Assembly (NCBI RefSeq): GCF_017968845.1
Contig: NZ_CP072876.1
Coordinates: forward strand, 1,798,001 to 1,862,000
DNA: 64,000 nucleotides
Direction: 5' to 3'
Origin: Microbacterium sp. NIBRBAC000506063
GTDB taxonomy: Bacteria; Actinomycetota; Actinomycetes; Actinomycetales; Microbacteriaceae
Below, piece after piece: positions 1 through 9,535 of the stretch; position 1 is the stretch's first letter, and each line of letters starts with the position of its first letter. The notes beneath the pieces were generated by a model. It was not told the origin of the DNA. It made no database searches and worked only from the letters and a program-made list of their open reading frames with translations. The position numbers and the translations under genes were made by a program.

Positions 1-1
1 C

Positions 2-310
2 ACCGAAGAAGCTGCACGGACCCTCGGTGCGAGCGCGTGGAACCGCTACCGCCTGGTCGTGCTACCCATCGCCCGCCCGGGCATCGCCGCAGGCGCCTTC
101 TTCGCATTCAACATCTCGTTCGACGACGCGGTGATCGCGCTGTTCCTGAGGACGCCGCAGCTGGAGACACTGCCGATCGCCATCTACGGGCAGCTGGAGT
201 TCAGCACGTCGCCGACGGTCGCCGCCGTCTCGACGCTCATGGTCTTGATCACCGTCGTACTCATGATCGTCCTCGAACGCATTATCGGCCTGGGAAGGTT
301 GTTCGTCTGA
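2..310 (+). CDS. ABC transporter permease, PotC-like (5' end missing)
   Basis: This is the C-terminal part of an inner-membrane permease of a polyamine/iron/thiosulfate-type ABC importer; its beginning lies before the window. The visible frame opens with the EAA loop ([10 protein letters not shown] followed by W and a hydrophobic LPIARPGI), the cytoplasmic contact for the ATPase. Two hydrophobic segments follow, one around [10 protein letters not shown] and a final one around [13 protein letters not shown]. The stop overlaps the next start (TGATG), so the ATPase is translationally coupled. The DDAVIALF stretch after the EAA loop resembles PotC/YdcV-type permeases. Substrate cannot be settled from this fragment. 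Confidence 0.85.
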   Translation, partial: TEEAARTLGASAWNRYRLVVLPIARPGIAAGAFFAFNISFDDAVIALFLRTPQLETLPIAIYGQLEFSTSPTVAAVSTLMVLITVVLMIVLERIIGLGRLFV

Positions 311-1349
311 TGACTACGCTCACCATCGCTTCTCTCACGAAGGACTTCAAGAGCACCACCGTGCTCAAGGGGATCGACCTTACGGTCGAGTCGGGGGAGT
401 TCATCTCCTTGCTCGGGCCGTCGGGCTGCGGCAAGACGACTTTGCTGCGCTGCATCGCCGGCCTCGAGACGCCCAGCGGCGGGTGATCGAGATAGGTGGG
501 ACGGACGTCACGCGCCTCCCGCCGGAGAAGCGTCATCTGGGCATGATGTTCCAGAGCTATGCGCTTTTCCCGCACATGACGGTCGCGGAGAATGTGCGGT
601 TCGGGCTGCGGATGGCCGGCGACAAGCCGAAGTCCGAACAGCGCGCGCTCGCCGTGCGTGCGTTGGAGCGCGTGCAGATGGGCCACCTCGCCGACAGGTT
701 CCCGGCTCAGCTGTCGGGCGGACAGCAACAGCGGGTCGCGCTCGCGCGAGCGATCGCGTTCGAACCGCGGGTCCTTCTGCTCGATGAGCCACTGTCTAAC
801 CTCGACGCGCGTCTGCGGGAGGACATGCAGATCGAGCTGAAGGAGTTGCATCGTGCTCTGGGACTGACGACCGTCTTCGTCACCCACGACCAGGAGGAGG
901 CGATGAGTCTCTCCGACCGCATCGTTCTCATGAACGCCGGCCGCATCGAGCAGGAAGGAGCGCCGACCGAGCTGTACGGTGCCCCGCGCTCGTCCTTCGC
1001 CGCAGACTTCATCGGCTCGGCGAACCTCCTGCCGGCCACCCGTTCCGGCGGGTCGGCAGTGCTGGAGGGAACCGACGTGACAGTCGCCGTGAGCGGCGAA
1101 GGGGCGATGGGCAAAGGGCAGGTCATGCTCCGTCAGGAAGATCTCCGCCTCCGCTCCGCGGTCGCCGCGGACGCACCGGTGCCTGTCGACGTCGTCGCCT
1201 CCGTGTACCGGGGTGCCGATGTCGTCTACGTTGTCGAGCTGGCTGGGCGGCGCCTGCGTGTCGTGCTCCCGAGGCATGAGGAGATCCTCCCGGCGGGATC
1301 GGCCGGCCTCGGCTGGCGGGAGGGCGCCGCGCTGTGGCTCTCTGAGTGA
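310..1349 (+). CDS. ABC transporter ATP-binding protein, PotA/FbpC-like (frameshifted)
   Basis: Cytoplasmic ATPase that powers the importer whose permease ends just upstream. In order: Walker [11 protein letters not shown]-loop [10 protein letters not shown], signature [14 protein letters not shown], Walker [14 protein letters not shown]-loop [11 protein letters not shown], then a C-terminal TOBE-like region, as in PotA/FbpC/CysA proteins. The frame breaks near 482 at a GGG; adding one G joins PSGG to VIEIGG and gives a normal-length protein of about 346 residues. I therefore treat it as one gene with a probable sequencing error. Substrate is probably a polyamine or similar cation, inferred only from family resemblance. 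Confidence 0.85.
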
Positions 1350-1366
1350 GCTCGCGGCATCCGGTC

Positions 1367-2310
1367 TCAGGGTTGGTCGCCCTCCCACGACATCGACTCG
1401 ATGTAGCGCAGAAGCACGCCCTCGCGCAGCGCCCAGGGGCTCACCTCGAGCACATCGATCTTGAGCGCCTCCATCGCGGCGTGCAGGACGACGGCGGCCG
1501 CGACGATCTGGAACGTCCGGTCCGGGGTGATCCCGGGCAGCTCCTGGCGGGCGGCGGCGGGATCTTCGCCAGACGCGGGATCCATGCGGCGAGCGAGTCC
1601 TTGGCCAGCTCGACGCGGTCGTAGCTCGGCACCGAGGCGACGCGGCGCCCGGCCAGCGTGGCGAGGGAACGGATCGCCTTCGACGAGCCGACGATGTGAT
1701 CGGGCTTCGGGAGGGCGCGGAACTGCTCGGCCAGCGGCGCCAGCACCCCGCGGGCGTGTTCGCGCAGACGCTCGACCGCCTCCAGCCCGGGCGGGTCGTC
1801 GGGGAGGAACTGCACCGTCATCCGACCGGCTCCGAGCGGAACGGATGCCGCGAGCTCCGGTGTCTCCTCGGCGCCGGCCGCGAACTCGAAGGAGCCCCCG
1901 CCGATGTCCAGCAGCATGATGCGCCCGGCCGCCCACCCGAACCAGCGGCGCACAGCGAGGTAGGTCAGCTCCGCCTCCGCCTGCCCGCCGAGGACCTGCA
2001 GGCTCTGACCGAGCGCCGCCTCGATGCGGGCGATGACCTCGTCGCCGTTGCGCGCCTCGCGCACGGCGCTCGTCGCCGTCGCCAGCAGGGCGTCGACGCT
2101 CTCCGCGGCGGCGATCTCGCGGGCGCGGGTGACGGCGGCCTCGAGAGCCCGGATGCCGTCCTCGCTGATCGCGCCGTCGGCGGTGAGGAAGCGCATGAGG
2201 CGCAGCACCGTGCGGTCGCTCGTCGTCGCCGTCGGCCGCCCGCCCGGATGGGCGTTGGCGGCGAGCAGGTGGACGGTGTTCGAACCGATGTCGAGGACTC
2301 CCAGGCGCAC
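1367..2310 (-). CDS. Ppx/GppA-family phosphatase (frameshifted)
   Basis: Exopolyphosphatase/pppGpp-phosphohydrolase-like protein of the sugar kinase/Hsp70/actin fold, cytoplasmic. The N-terminus has the phosphate-1 motif LGVLDIGSNTVHLL, the middle has LLDIGGGSFEFA (phosphate-2), and VGSSKAIRSLATLAG follows. The GTG at 2310 is chosen over the upstream ATG at 2337 because a TATTCT hexamer sits 6 nt before it, as for a leaderless transcript. The frame breaks near 1550 at GGG; one added base joins LAKIPPPP to RQELPGI and restores the C-terminus to EGDQP. Length is about 315 residues, as for actinobacterial Ppx1/2-type proteins. Which phosphate substrate is used cannot be told. Confidence 0.85.
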
Positions 2311-2316
2311 GGGTCG

Positions 2317-2322
2317 AGAATA
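2317..2322 (-). promoter_or_regulatory. -10 hexamer for Ppx/GppA gene
   Basis: TATTCT on the minus strand lies 6 nt before the GTG start at 2310, which predicts a leaderless mRNA and decides the start. Confidence 0.55.
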
Positions 2323-2353
2323 CCCGGTGAACGGCACGGGACCGGCCGACCGA

Positions 2354-2359
2354 TACGAT
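2354..2359 (+). promoter_or_regulatory. -10 hexamer for coaA
   Basis: TACGAT ends 7 nt before the GTG of coaA, which suggests leaderless transcription. No Shine-Dalgarno sequence is visible. Confidence 0.55.
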
Positions 2360-2366
2360 GTAACCC

Positions 2367-3308
2367 GTGAGCGACGACCCGAACCCGCAGCTTTCTCCGT
2401 ACCGGGAGATCGATCGCGCGGACTGGGCGCGTCTGGCCGCCGACCTCGATCAGCCGCTCGCCGAGACCGAGCTCGTCGCGATCCGCGGGCTGGGAGACCG
2501 CCTCGACCTCACCGAGGTGAGCGAGGTGTACATGCCGCTGAGCCGGCTGCTCAGCCTGTACGCGTCGGCGACGAAGCGTCTCGGCGGCGCGGTCAGCGAC
2601 TTCCTGCAGGAGGACGACACCACCACGCCCTTCGTCGTGGGCGTGGCCGGATCCGTCGCGGTGGGCAAGTCGACGATCGCGCGCCTGCTGCGTGAACTCA
2701 TGAGCCGCTGGCCGGGCACCCCGCGGGTCGAGCTCGTCACGACCGACGGCTTCCTCTACCCGAACGCCGAGCTCGAGCGCCGTGGGCTCATGGAGCGCAA
2801 GGGGTTCCCGGAGTCCTACGATCGCCGCGCGCTCGTGGAGTTCCTCACCAAGGTCAAGAGCGGCGCACCCGAGGTGCGCGCTCCCTTCTACTCGCACATG
2901 AAGTACGACATCATGCCGGACGCGCACGTGGTGGTGCGGCGCCCCGATGTCGTGATCGTGGAGGGGCTGAACGTGCTGCAGCCGCCACCCGCGCCCAACG
3001 ACGTCGCCGTGAGCGACCTGTTCGACTTCTCCGTCTATGTCGACGCCGATCCCGCGCACATCGAGCGCTGGTACGTCGACCGCTTCCTCGCGCTGCGCAA
3101 GGGCGCCTTCAGCAACCCCGCCTCCTACTTCAACGTGTTTGCGCACCTGACCGACGAGGAGTCGGAGCAGGCGGCGCTCGGATACTGGCGCGACATCAAC
3201 ATGCCCAACCTCGTCGAGAACGTGATGCCCACCCGGCATCGGGCGACGCTCGTGCTGAACAAGGGCGAGAACCACGCCGTAGAGAGCGTACTTCTGCGCA
3301 AGCTTTGA
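2367..3308 (+). CDS. coaA: pantothenate kinase, type I
   Basis: Phosphorylates pantothenate, the first step of coenzyme A synthesis, in the cytoplasm. The 313-residue frame is uninterrupted. It has the P-loop GVAGSVAVGKST near residue 93, then VTTDGFLYPN, the SYD and YSHMKYDI segments that bind pantothenate, VIVEGLNVLQ, and the C-terminal NMPNLVENVMPTRHRA typical of prokaryotic type I (CoaA) enzymes. It starts at GTG with a -10 hexamer 7 nt upstream and is divergent from the Ppx/GppA gene, sharing a roughly 56-bp intergenic region. A repeat element follows the stop. Confidence 0.95.
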   Translation: MSDDPNPQLSPYREIDRADWARLAADLDQPLAETELVAIRGLGDRLDLTEVSEVYMPLSRLLSLYASATKRLGGAVSDFLQEDDTTTPFVVGVAGSVAVGKSTIARLLRELMSRWPGTPRVELVTTDGFLYPNAELERRGLMERKGFPESYDRRALVEFLTKVKSGAPEVRAPFYSHMKYDIMPDAHVVVRRPDVVIVEGLNVLQPPPAPNDVAVSDLFDFSVYVDADPAHIERWYVDRFLALRKGAFSNPASYFNVFAHLTDEESEQAALGYWRDINMPNLVENVMPTRHRATLVLNKGENHAVESVLLRKL

Positions 3309-3314
3309 CAAGCG

Positions 3315-3412
3315 GCGGATCAATGCGCGAAGGGCGTTGATGCGCCGATTGTCAAGGTTGAGCAAGCGAAGCGCGTCGAAACCTCGGTGTTCTCGCGGAT
3401 CAATGCGCGAAG
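3315..3412. repeat. composite palindromic repeat element, copy 1
   Basis: Between coaA and glmS. It contains GCGGATCAATGCGCGAAG twice (3315-3332 and 3395-3412) as an 18-bp exact direct repeat. A GCGTTGATGCGCC block between them partly complements the first copy, and GTTGAGCAAGCGAAGCGCGT plus CGAAACC follow at about 3357-3383. The same parts in the same order occur, reversed, at 29044-29140. It looks like a REP/MITE-type element without coding capacity. Confidence 0.6.
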
Positions 3413-3454
3413 CATCCCCCGCGGCATCTGGCGTCCGCGCAGGGTTGCGCCCCT

Positions 3455-3460
3455 TATCCT
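3455..3460 (+). promoter_or_regulatory. -10 hexamer for glmS
   Basis: TATCCT ends 7 nt before the glmS ATG, so a leaderless transcript is likely. Confidence 0.5.
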
Positions 3461-3467
3461 TGGAACC

Positions 3468-5310
3468 ATGTGTGGAATCGTCGGATATGTGGGCCCGCGC
3501 CCGAGCCAGGACATCCTGATCGCCGGGCTCGCCCGCCTGGAGTACCGCGGCTATGACTCGGCCGGGATCGCGATCATCGACGAGTCCGGCGACCTGGGCA
3601 TGCGCAAACGCGCCGGCAAGCTCAAGGTCCTGCGCGACGACCTCGCCGCCACTCCGCTCGCCGACGGCACGACCGGCATCGGGCACACCCGGTGGGCGAC
3701 GCACGGCGGGCCGACCGACGGCAACGCCCACCCGCACCTCGCCGACGACGGCCGGCTCGCGGTCATCCACAACGGCATCATCGAGAACTTCGCCGAGCTG
3801 AAGGCGGAGCTGGTGGCCGGGGCGTCACGTTCCTCAGCGAGACCGACACGGAGGTCGCCGCAGCCCTCCTCGGGCGCGAGTACCGCCGAGCGGGCGATCT
3901 GCAGGCGGCGTTCCGCGCCGTGGTGGCACGACTCGAAGGAGCCTTCACGCTGCTGGCGATGCACCAGGACGAGCCCGGCCTCGTCGTCGGCGCCCGGCGC
4001 AACTCGCCGCTGGTCATCGGCATCGGAGACGGCGAGAACTTCCTCGGATCGGATGTCGCCGCCTTCGTCGAGCACACCCGCAACGCCCTCGCGATCGGGC
4101 AGGATCAGATCGTCGCGATCCGTCCGGATGCCGTCGAGGTCACCGACTTCGAGGGCGCGCCCGTCGAGGTGGAGCCCTTCGAGGTGACCTGGGACGCATC
4201 GGCGGCCGAAAAGGGCGGCTGGTCGTCGTTCATGGCGAAGGAGGTCTCGGAGGAGCCCGAGGCCGTCGCGAACACGCTGCGCGGCCGCATCCGGGACGGC
4301 GAGGTCGTCATCCCCGAGCTCGAGGGTCTCGACGAACTGTTCACCGGCATCTCGCGCATCATCATCGTCGCCTGCGGCACGGCCGCCTACGCCGGACAGA
4401 CAGGCAAGTACGCGATCGAGCAGTGGACCCGCATCCCGGTCGACGTCGAGCTCGCCCACGAGTTCCGCTACCGCGACCCGGTCGTGGGGCCCGAGACGCT
4501 GGTCGTCTCGATCTCGCAGTCGGGCGAGACCATGGACACCCTCATGGCGGTCAAGTACGCGCGCGAGCGCGGGGCCAAGACGCTGTCGATCTGCAACACG
4601 CAGGGCGCCACGATCCCTCGCGAGTCGGATGCGATCGTCTACACGCACGCGGGCCCAGAGGTCGCCGTCGCCTCGACGAAGGCCTTCGTCGCCCAGATCA
4701 CGGCGCTGTACCTCATGGGTCTGCACATCGGGAGGCTGCGGGGGACGGTGCCGGATGCCGCGACCCACGTCGCCGAGCTCGAAGCCGTTCCGGGCAAGAT
4801 CAGCCGCGTGCTCGAGACCGAGCAGGAGCGCATCGAGCAGTTCGCCGCGTGGATGGCCGACACCCGCTCCGTGCTGTTCCTCGGCCGCCACGTCGGCTAC
4901 CCGATCGCCATGGAGGGGCGCTCAAGCTCAAGGAGCTCGCCTACATCCACGCGGAGGGCTTCGCGGCCGGTGAGCTCAAGCACGGCCCCATCGCGCTGAT
5001 CGAGCCGGGGCAGCCGGTGTTCGTGATCGTGCCCTCGCCGCGTCAGTCGGCCGAGATGCACAAGAAGGTGATCTCCTCGATCGAGGAGGTCCGCGCCCGC
5101 GGTGCGCGTGTCGTCGTGATCGCCGAGGAGGGCGATGCGGCCGTGCTGCCCGTCGCCGACGAGGTGCTGCGCATCCCGCTGGCGGGTCCGCTGTTCGAGC
5201 CGCTCCTGGCCGTCGTGCCGCTGCACATCTTCGCGATGGGGCTGTCCAGCGCGAAGGGCCTGGATGTCGACCAGCCCCGCAACCTCGCCAAGTCGGTCAC
5301 CGTCGAGTAG
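3468..5310 (+). CDS. glmS: glutamine-fructose-6-phosphate aminotransferase (two frameshifts)
   Basis: Makes glucosamine-6-phosphate from fructose-6-phosphate and glutamine, the entry to peptidoglycan amino sugars. The N-terminal class II amidotransferase domain begins with catalytic Cys2 (MCGIVGYVG), followed by [11 protein letters not shown] and GHTRWATHG. Two SIS domains follow ([30 protein letters not shown]). The end is the canonical [13 protein letters not shown]. The frame breaks near 3820 and 4917, both at GGGG; adding one G at each gives [13 protein letters not shown] and [13 protein letters not shown], matching the family. The full product would be about 614 residues. Because the enzyme is essential, sequencing error is far more likely than decay. 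Confidence 0.93.
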
Positions 5311-5317
5311 CCGCCGG

Positions 5318-5323
5318 TAGGCT
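5318..5323 (+). promoter_or_regulatory. -10 hexamer for acpS
   Basis: TAGGCT lies 6 nt before the GTG of acpS, only 8 nt after the glmS stop. This suggests an independent leaderless start for the acpS-alr-tsaE string. Confidence 0.5.
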
Positions 5324-5329
5324 GAGGCG

Positions 5330-5721
5330 GTGATCATCGGCACCGGCATCGACCTCGTCGACATCGCCCGCTTCGAGCGGACGGTGGAGCGCACCCCGCG
5401 GCTGCTCCCGCGCCTCTTCTCGCCGGCCGAACGACTGCTCAAGCTCCGTTCGCTCGCCGCCCGCTACGCCGCGAAGGAGGCGCTCATCAAGGCGCTCGGG
5501 GGTCGGACGGCGTCTACTGGACCGAGATCGAGATCGCCTCGGAGCCCTCGGGCAAGCCGGTGTTCGCGCTGAGCGGCTCCACGGCATCCGTGGTCGAGGA
5601 GCGCGGCATCACCGCCCTGCACCTGACGATGACCCACGACGCCGGGCTGGCCGCGGCGTTCGTCGTGCTGGAGGGGATCCGCGATGACCGCACCGTTCCG
5701 CGAGGCGACGATCGACGCTGA
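5330..5721 (+). CDS. acpS: holo-[acyl-carrier-protein] synthase (frameshifted)
   Basis: Transfers 4'-phosphopantetheine from CoA to acyl carrier protein. The start [17 protein letters not shown] carries the metal-binding Asp of the AcpS family, and [13 protein letters not shown] carries the second conserved Glu/Lys motif. The frame breaks near 5501 in a run of five G; one more G gives [14 protein letters not shown] and then [19 protein letters not shown], the expected C-terminus. The corrected frame stops at 5721 and overlaps alr by 38 nt. Length is about 130 residues, near the usual 115-130. Confidence 0.88.
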
Positions 5722-6790
5722 TGCGATCGCCGACAACGTCCGTCACCTGCGCCGGCTCACCGGGGTGGATGTCTTCGCCGTCGTCAAAGCGGACGGCTAC
5801 GGGCACGGGGCGACCATCGCCGCCGTCGCCGCTCTCTCCGGCGGGGCGAGCCGCCTCGGCGTCGCCACCCTCGGGGAGGCGCTCGCGCTGCGCCGCGACG
5901 GGATCACGGCCCCCGTCATGGCCTGGCTGCACGAACCGGGTGAGCGCTTCGCGGCGGCCGCCGTCGAGCGCATCGAGCTCGGCATCTCGAGTTTCGATCA
6001 GCTGGAGGCCGCCGGGGCGGCCGCACATGTTGACCAGCCCGTCGACGTCCACCTGAAGATCGATACGGGGCTCTCCCGCAACGGCATCGCTCCCGGCGAC
6101 TGGGGGCGCGTGTTTGCCGAGGCGGCGCGGCTGGAGCGGGTGGGCCGCATCCGGGTGATCGGCCTCTTCAGCCACGTGGCCAACGCCTCGCGTCACGCCG
6201 ACCTGCAGGCGCTCGCCGCGTTCGAGAGGGGCACGGCGGCGGCGACGGATGCCGGCATCCGCCCGCAGTTCCGTCATCTCGCCGCGACCGAGGCCGCCAT
6301 CGCCCGCCCCGAGCTGCGCCTGGACGCCGTGCGCTGCGGGATCGGCATCTACGGACTCTCGCCCTTCGCGGATCGCTCCTCGGCCGAGCTGGGCCTGCGC
6401 CCGGCCATGACGCTGCGCGCGGCCGTCGCCGCCGTCCGGCGCGTGCCCGCCGGCACGGGCGCCTCCTACGGCTACGACTTCGTCACCGCCCGCGACACGA
6501 CTCTGGCGCTCGTGCCGCTCGGCTACGCCGACGGCGTGCCGCGGCAGGCCTCCGGCGCGGGTCACGTCGTGGTGGGCGGACATCGGATGCCGGTGGCCGG
6601 CCGCATCGCCATGGACCAGTTCATCGTCGACGCCGGCGGACACTCGGTGTCGGTGGGCGACGAGGTCGTGCTGTTCGGCGATCCGACGCTGGGGCAGCCC
6701 GCTGCCGATGAGTGGGCGGCCGCCGCCGGCACCATCAACTACGACATCGTCACGCGCATCGGCGCCCGCGTTCCGCGGCGGACGGCATGA
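5684..6790 (+). CDS. alr: alanine racemase
   Basis: PLP enzyme that supplies D-alanine for peptidoglycan. The intact frame of 368 residues has the PLP lysine motif VFAVVKADGYGHGA near residue 35, the SRNGI substrate segment, RCGIGIYGLSP, and the catalytic-tyrosine region GASYGYDF. VAGRIAMDQF, VGDEVVLFG and NYDIVTRIGARVPR close the C-terminal beta domain. The start overlaps the end of acpS, and the stop overlaps the tsaE start by four bases (ATGA), so acpS-alr-tsaE look co-translated. Confidence 0.96.
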   Translation: MTAPFREATIDADAIADNVRHLRRLTGVDVFAVVKADGYGHGATIAAVAALSGGASRLGVATLGEALALRRDGITAPVMAWLHEPGERFAAAAVERIELGISSFDQLEAAGAAAHVDQPVDVHLKIDTGLSRNGIAPGDWGRVFAEAARLERVGRIRVIGLFSHVANASRHADLQALAAFERGTAAATDAGIRPQFRHLAATEAAIARPELRLDAVRCGIGIYGLSPFADRSSAELGLRPAMTLRAAVAAVRRVPAGTGASYGYDFVTARDTTLALVPLGYADGVPRQASGAGHVVVGGHRMPVAGRIAMDQFIVDAGGHSVSVGDEVVLFGDPTLGQPAADEWAAAAGTINYDIVTRIGARVPRRTA

Positions 6791-7286
6791 GCCTCCGATC
6801 ACCGAGCTCGTCGACGAGTCCGGAACCCGGACGGTACGAGATCGCGGCATCCGACGACATGGAGGAGCTCGGGCGCGCCTTCGGGCGGTGCTGCGCGCGG
6901 GTGACCTGCTCGTACTGACAGGCCCGCTGGGCGCGGGCAAGACGACTTTCACCCGCGGGCTCGCCGAGTCCCTCGGTGTGCGGGGGCCCGTGCAGAGCCC
7001 GACCTTCGTGATCGCGCGCACCCACCCCTCGCTCGTGGGCGGACCGGCGCTCGTGCACGTGGACGCCTACCGGCTGGGCGCGGCGGCCGAGCTCGACGAT
7101 CTGGATCTGGACCTGGAACGCTCTGTCGTCGTCGTCGAGTGGGGGCGCGGCATGGCAGATTCGCTTGTGGACCAGTGGTGGGACGTCGAGATAGAGCGGC
7201 CCGTCGGGGCAGACGAGTCGCTCGCAGATGAGGATCTCGATGCCGACGCGCCGCGGGTGGTGACGGTGCGCCGCGTCGGCGCCTGA
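6787..7286 (+). CDS. tsaE: tRNA t6A biosynthesis ATPase TsaE (frameshifted)
   Basis: ATPase that works with TsaB and TsaD to form N6-threonylcarbamoyladenosine at A37 of ANN-decoding tRNAs. Key motifs are Walker A LTGPLGAGKTTFTRGLAE, then VQSPTFVI, HVDAYRL and VVVVEWGRG. The frame breaks near 6884 at GGG; one added G gives GRAFGAVLRAGDLLVLTG. The acidic C-terminal tail of about 30 residues is longer than in many homologues. Product about 166 residues. The block alr-tsaE-tsaB-rimI-tsaD is a standard actinobacterial order. Confidence 0.9.
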
Positions 7287-7328
7287 CCGGACGGGGGAGC
7301 CGTAACGCTCAGGATGTCCGCGACGACG

Positions 7329-7334
7329 TAATCT
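7329..7334 (+). promoter_or_regulatory. -10 hexamer for tsaB
   Basis: TAATCT ends 6 nt before the tsaB GTG. The spacer GGAGAC could also serve as a short ribosome-binding site, so the start may be used either way. Confidence 0.45.
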
Positions 7335-7340
7335 GGAGAC

Positions 7341-7964
7341 GTGATTCTCGCCGTGGACACCTCTTTGGGTACCGCCGTCGCGCTCGTCGGCGCGGACGGT
7401 ACCGTGCGCGCCTCCGCCGCCACCGCCGGTGCACTCGGGCACGCGGAGATCATCGGCGACCTGCTGAGGGACGTGCTCGCCGAGGTGGACCCGGCCGAAA
7501 TCACCCATGTCGCCACCGGAATGGGGCCTGGGCCCTTCACCGGCCTGCGCATCGGCATCGCCGCTGCCCGTGCCTTCGCGCTCGGTCGGGGCGCGCCGGT
7601 GCTCCCGGTGCCGAGTCACTTCGCCCCGGCCCTCGCGCACCTGACCTCGGATGCGGCGTCCACGCCCTTCGCGGTCGTCACCGACGCCCGCCGCCGCGAG
7701 GTCGCCGTCTCCGTCTTCGACGGCCTCGACGCCGACGGGCTGCCGCGTCTCACGGCCGAGACCGTGCTGGTCGCCCGCGCGGATGCCGAGGCGCACCTCG
7801 CGGGGACGCCGTACGCCGAGGTCACAGAACTCGCGGCATCCGACCTCGGACGCGTGGCCGCCCGTGCCCTCGCCGCCGGCCGCACGCTCACCGGCCCCGA
7901 ACCGCTCTACCTGCGATCTCCCGATGTCCAGCCGCCCGCGCCGCGGAAGAAGGTGGGCGCATGA
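7341..7964 (+). CDS. tsaB: tRNA t6A biosynthesis protein TsaB
   Basis: Inactive TsaD-like partner that dimerises with TsaD in t6A synthesis. The intact 207-residue frame starts ILAVDTSLGTAVALVG and has GMGPGPFTGLRIGIAAARAFA, the hallmark of TsaB, followed by VVTDARRREVAVSVF. There is no complete metal site of the TsaD type. The stop overlaps the rimI start (ATGA). Confidence 0.93.
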   Translation: MILAVDTSLGTAVALVGADGTVRASAATAGALGHAEIIGDLLRDVLAEVDPAEITHVATGMGPGPFTGLRIGIAAARAFALGRGAPVLPVPSHFAPALAHLTSDAASTPFAVVTDARRREVAVSVFDGLDADGLPRLTAETVLVARADAEAHLAGTPYAEVTELAASDLGRVAARALAAGRTLTGPEPLYLRSPDVQPPAPRKKVGA

Positions 7965-8446
7965 CGATCCGCCTCGCCACCCCCGACGACCTCGCGGCCA
8001 TCATGCGCATCGAGCGCTCGTCGTTCCCGACCGACGCCTGGTCGGAGGCCGCGATGGCCGAAGAGCTCGCCTCCCGCACGGGCACTATCTCGTCGACGAC
8101 GTCGCCGGCGCCATCGTCGGCTATGCCGGGCTGCGGGCGGTGCAGGGAGCATCGGATGCCGACATCCAGACCATCGCGCTCGATGCCGATCACCGCGGCA
8201 CCGGTCGGGGGCGCCGTCTGCTGACCGCCCTGCTCGACGAGGCGACCCGCCGCGGTGCGCGAGACGTGTTCCTCGAGGTGCGCGCCGACAACCCCGCCGC
8301 CGAACAGCTCTACCTGTCGGAGGCCTTCGTCGAGATCGGCCGCCGCCCGCGGTACTACCAACCCGACGATGTCGATGCGATCGTGATGAAGCTCGACCTG
8401 CGCGGGCGGGCCGCCGCGCCCGTCGCCGAGGCGGGGCGTGCACATG
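7961..8446 (+). CDS. rimI: ribosomal protein S18-alanine N-acetyltransferase RimI (frameshifted)
   Basis: GNAT acetyltransferase of the RimI type. [18 protein letters not shown] and [11 protein letters not shown] are family-typical, and the acetyl-CoA loop is [14 protein letters not shown], followed by [14 protein letters not shown]. The frame breaks near 8080 at CCC; one C restores [23 protein letters not shown] second missing G near 8435 would end the protein at a TGA overlapping the tsaD ATG at 8444 (ATGA), the junction used elsewhere in this operon. Without that correction the frame would run about 110 nt into tsaD. Role in S18 acetylation is from family knowledge. Confidence 0.85.
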
Positions 8447-9535
8447 AACCGCGAAACCCCGCTGGTGCTCGGCATCGAGACGAGCTGCGACGAGACCGGG
8501 ATCGGCATCGTCCGCGGGCGGACGCTGCTGAGCAACACGATCGCCAGCAGCATGGATGAGCACGCCCGCTACGGCGGCGTCGTGCCCGAGGTCGCGGCCC
8601 GTGCGCATCTGGAGGCGCTCCAGCCGTCGATCGAGGCCGCGCTCGCCGAGGCGCAGGTGCGACCCGAAGACCTCGACGCGATCGCGGTGACGAGCGGTCC
8701 GGGTCTGGCAGGGGCGCTCATGGTCGGCATCGGCGCGGCCAAGGGCCTCGCCGTGGCCCTCGACAAGCCGCTCTACGCGGTCAACCACCTCGTCGGGCAC
8801 ATCGCCGCCGACATCCTCGACGCCGAGGCGCCGCCCCTGGAGTATCCGACGATCGCGCTGCTCGTCAGCGGCGGGCACACCTCGCTCCTGCACGTGCGCG
8901 ATCTCACCACCGACGTCGAGCTCCTCGGCGAGACGATGGACGACGCCGCCGGCGAGGCCTTCGACAAGGTCGCTCGGCTCCTCTCGCTGCCGTATCCGGG
9001 CGGCCCCGAGATCGACCGTGCCGCGGCATCCGGCGACCCGGACGCGATCCACTTCCCGCGCGGGCTGTCGCGGGCGTCCGACAGGGCGAAGCACCGCTAC
9101 GACTTCTCGTTCTCAGGGCTGAAGACCGCTGTCGCCCGTTGGGTGGAACGCTGCGAGGCGGAGGGCGCCCTTCGACAGGCTCAGGGACCGGTCGTTCCGA
9201 TCCCGGATGTCGCGGCGAGCTTCCGCGAGGCGGTCGTCGACGTGCTCGTGACCAAGGCTCTCGACGCCTGCGAGGAGCGGGGGTGCCGCGTCTGCTGCTG
9301 GGCGGCGGTGTGATCGCGAATCGTCGCCTGCGCGAGGTGGCGCTCTCGCGGGCCGCGGACGCGGGGTCGCCGTGCGCATCCCGCCCTCTCGCTCTGCACC
9401 GACAACGGGGCGATGATCGCGGCACTGGCCGCGGAGCTCATCCGCTCCGGTCGCCCGCCCTCGACTCTGGCATTCGGCGCCGACTCGACGCTGCCGGTCA
9501 CCGAGATCCAGGTCGCGGAGGAGGTTCCGGTATGA
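8444..9535 (+). CDS. tsaD: tRNA N6-adenosine threonylcarbamoyltransferase TsaD (three frameshifts)
   Basis: Catalytic subunit that transfers the threonylcarbamoyl group to tRNA A37. It has [15 protein letters not shown], the metal-binding [50 protein letters not shown] and [11 protein letters not shown]. Breaks near 9280, 9365 and 9385 sit in G or C runs; one added base each gives [29 protein letters not shown] and [10 protein letters not shown]. An insertion from a dispersed repeat (9168-9193) adds [10 protein letters not shown] inside an otherwise conserved region. ATG 8444 is preferred over GTG 8438 because it makes the usual ATGA coupling with rimI. Confidence 0.92.
9168..9193 (+). repeat. 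dispersed repeat inside tsaD
   Basis: Copy of the CCTTCGACAGGCTCAGGGAC family inside the tsaD reading frame, translated as LRQAQGPV. The other copies are listed separately. Confidence 0.7.

Noticed and set aside
1965..3770. A 601-codon minus-strand frame across coaA and the glmS start
   Set aside because: It is antisense to the intact coaA and has no recognisable motif; it only meets the Ppx gene in a wrong frame.
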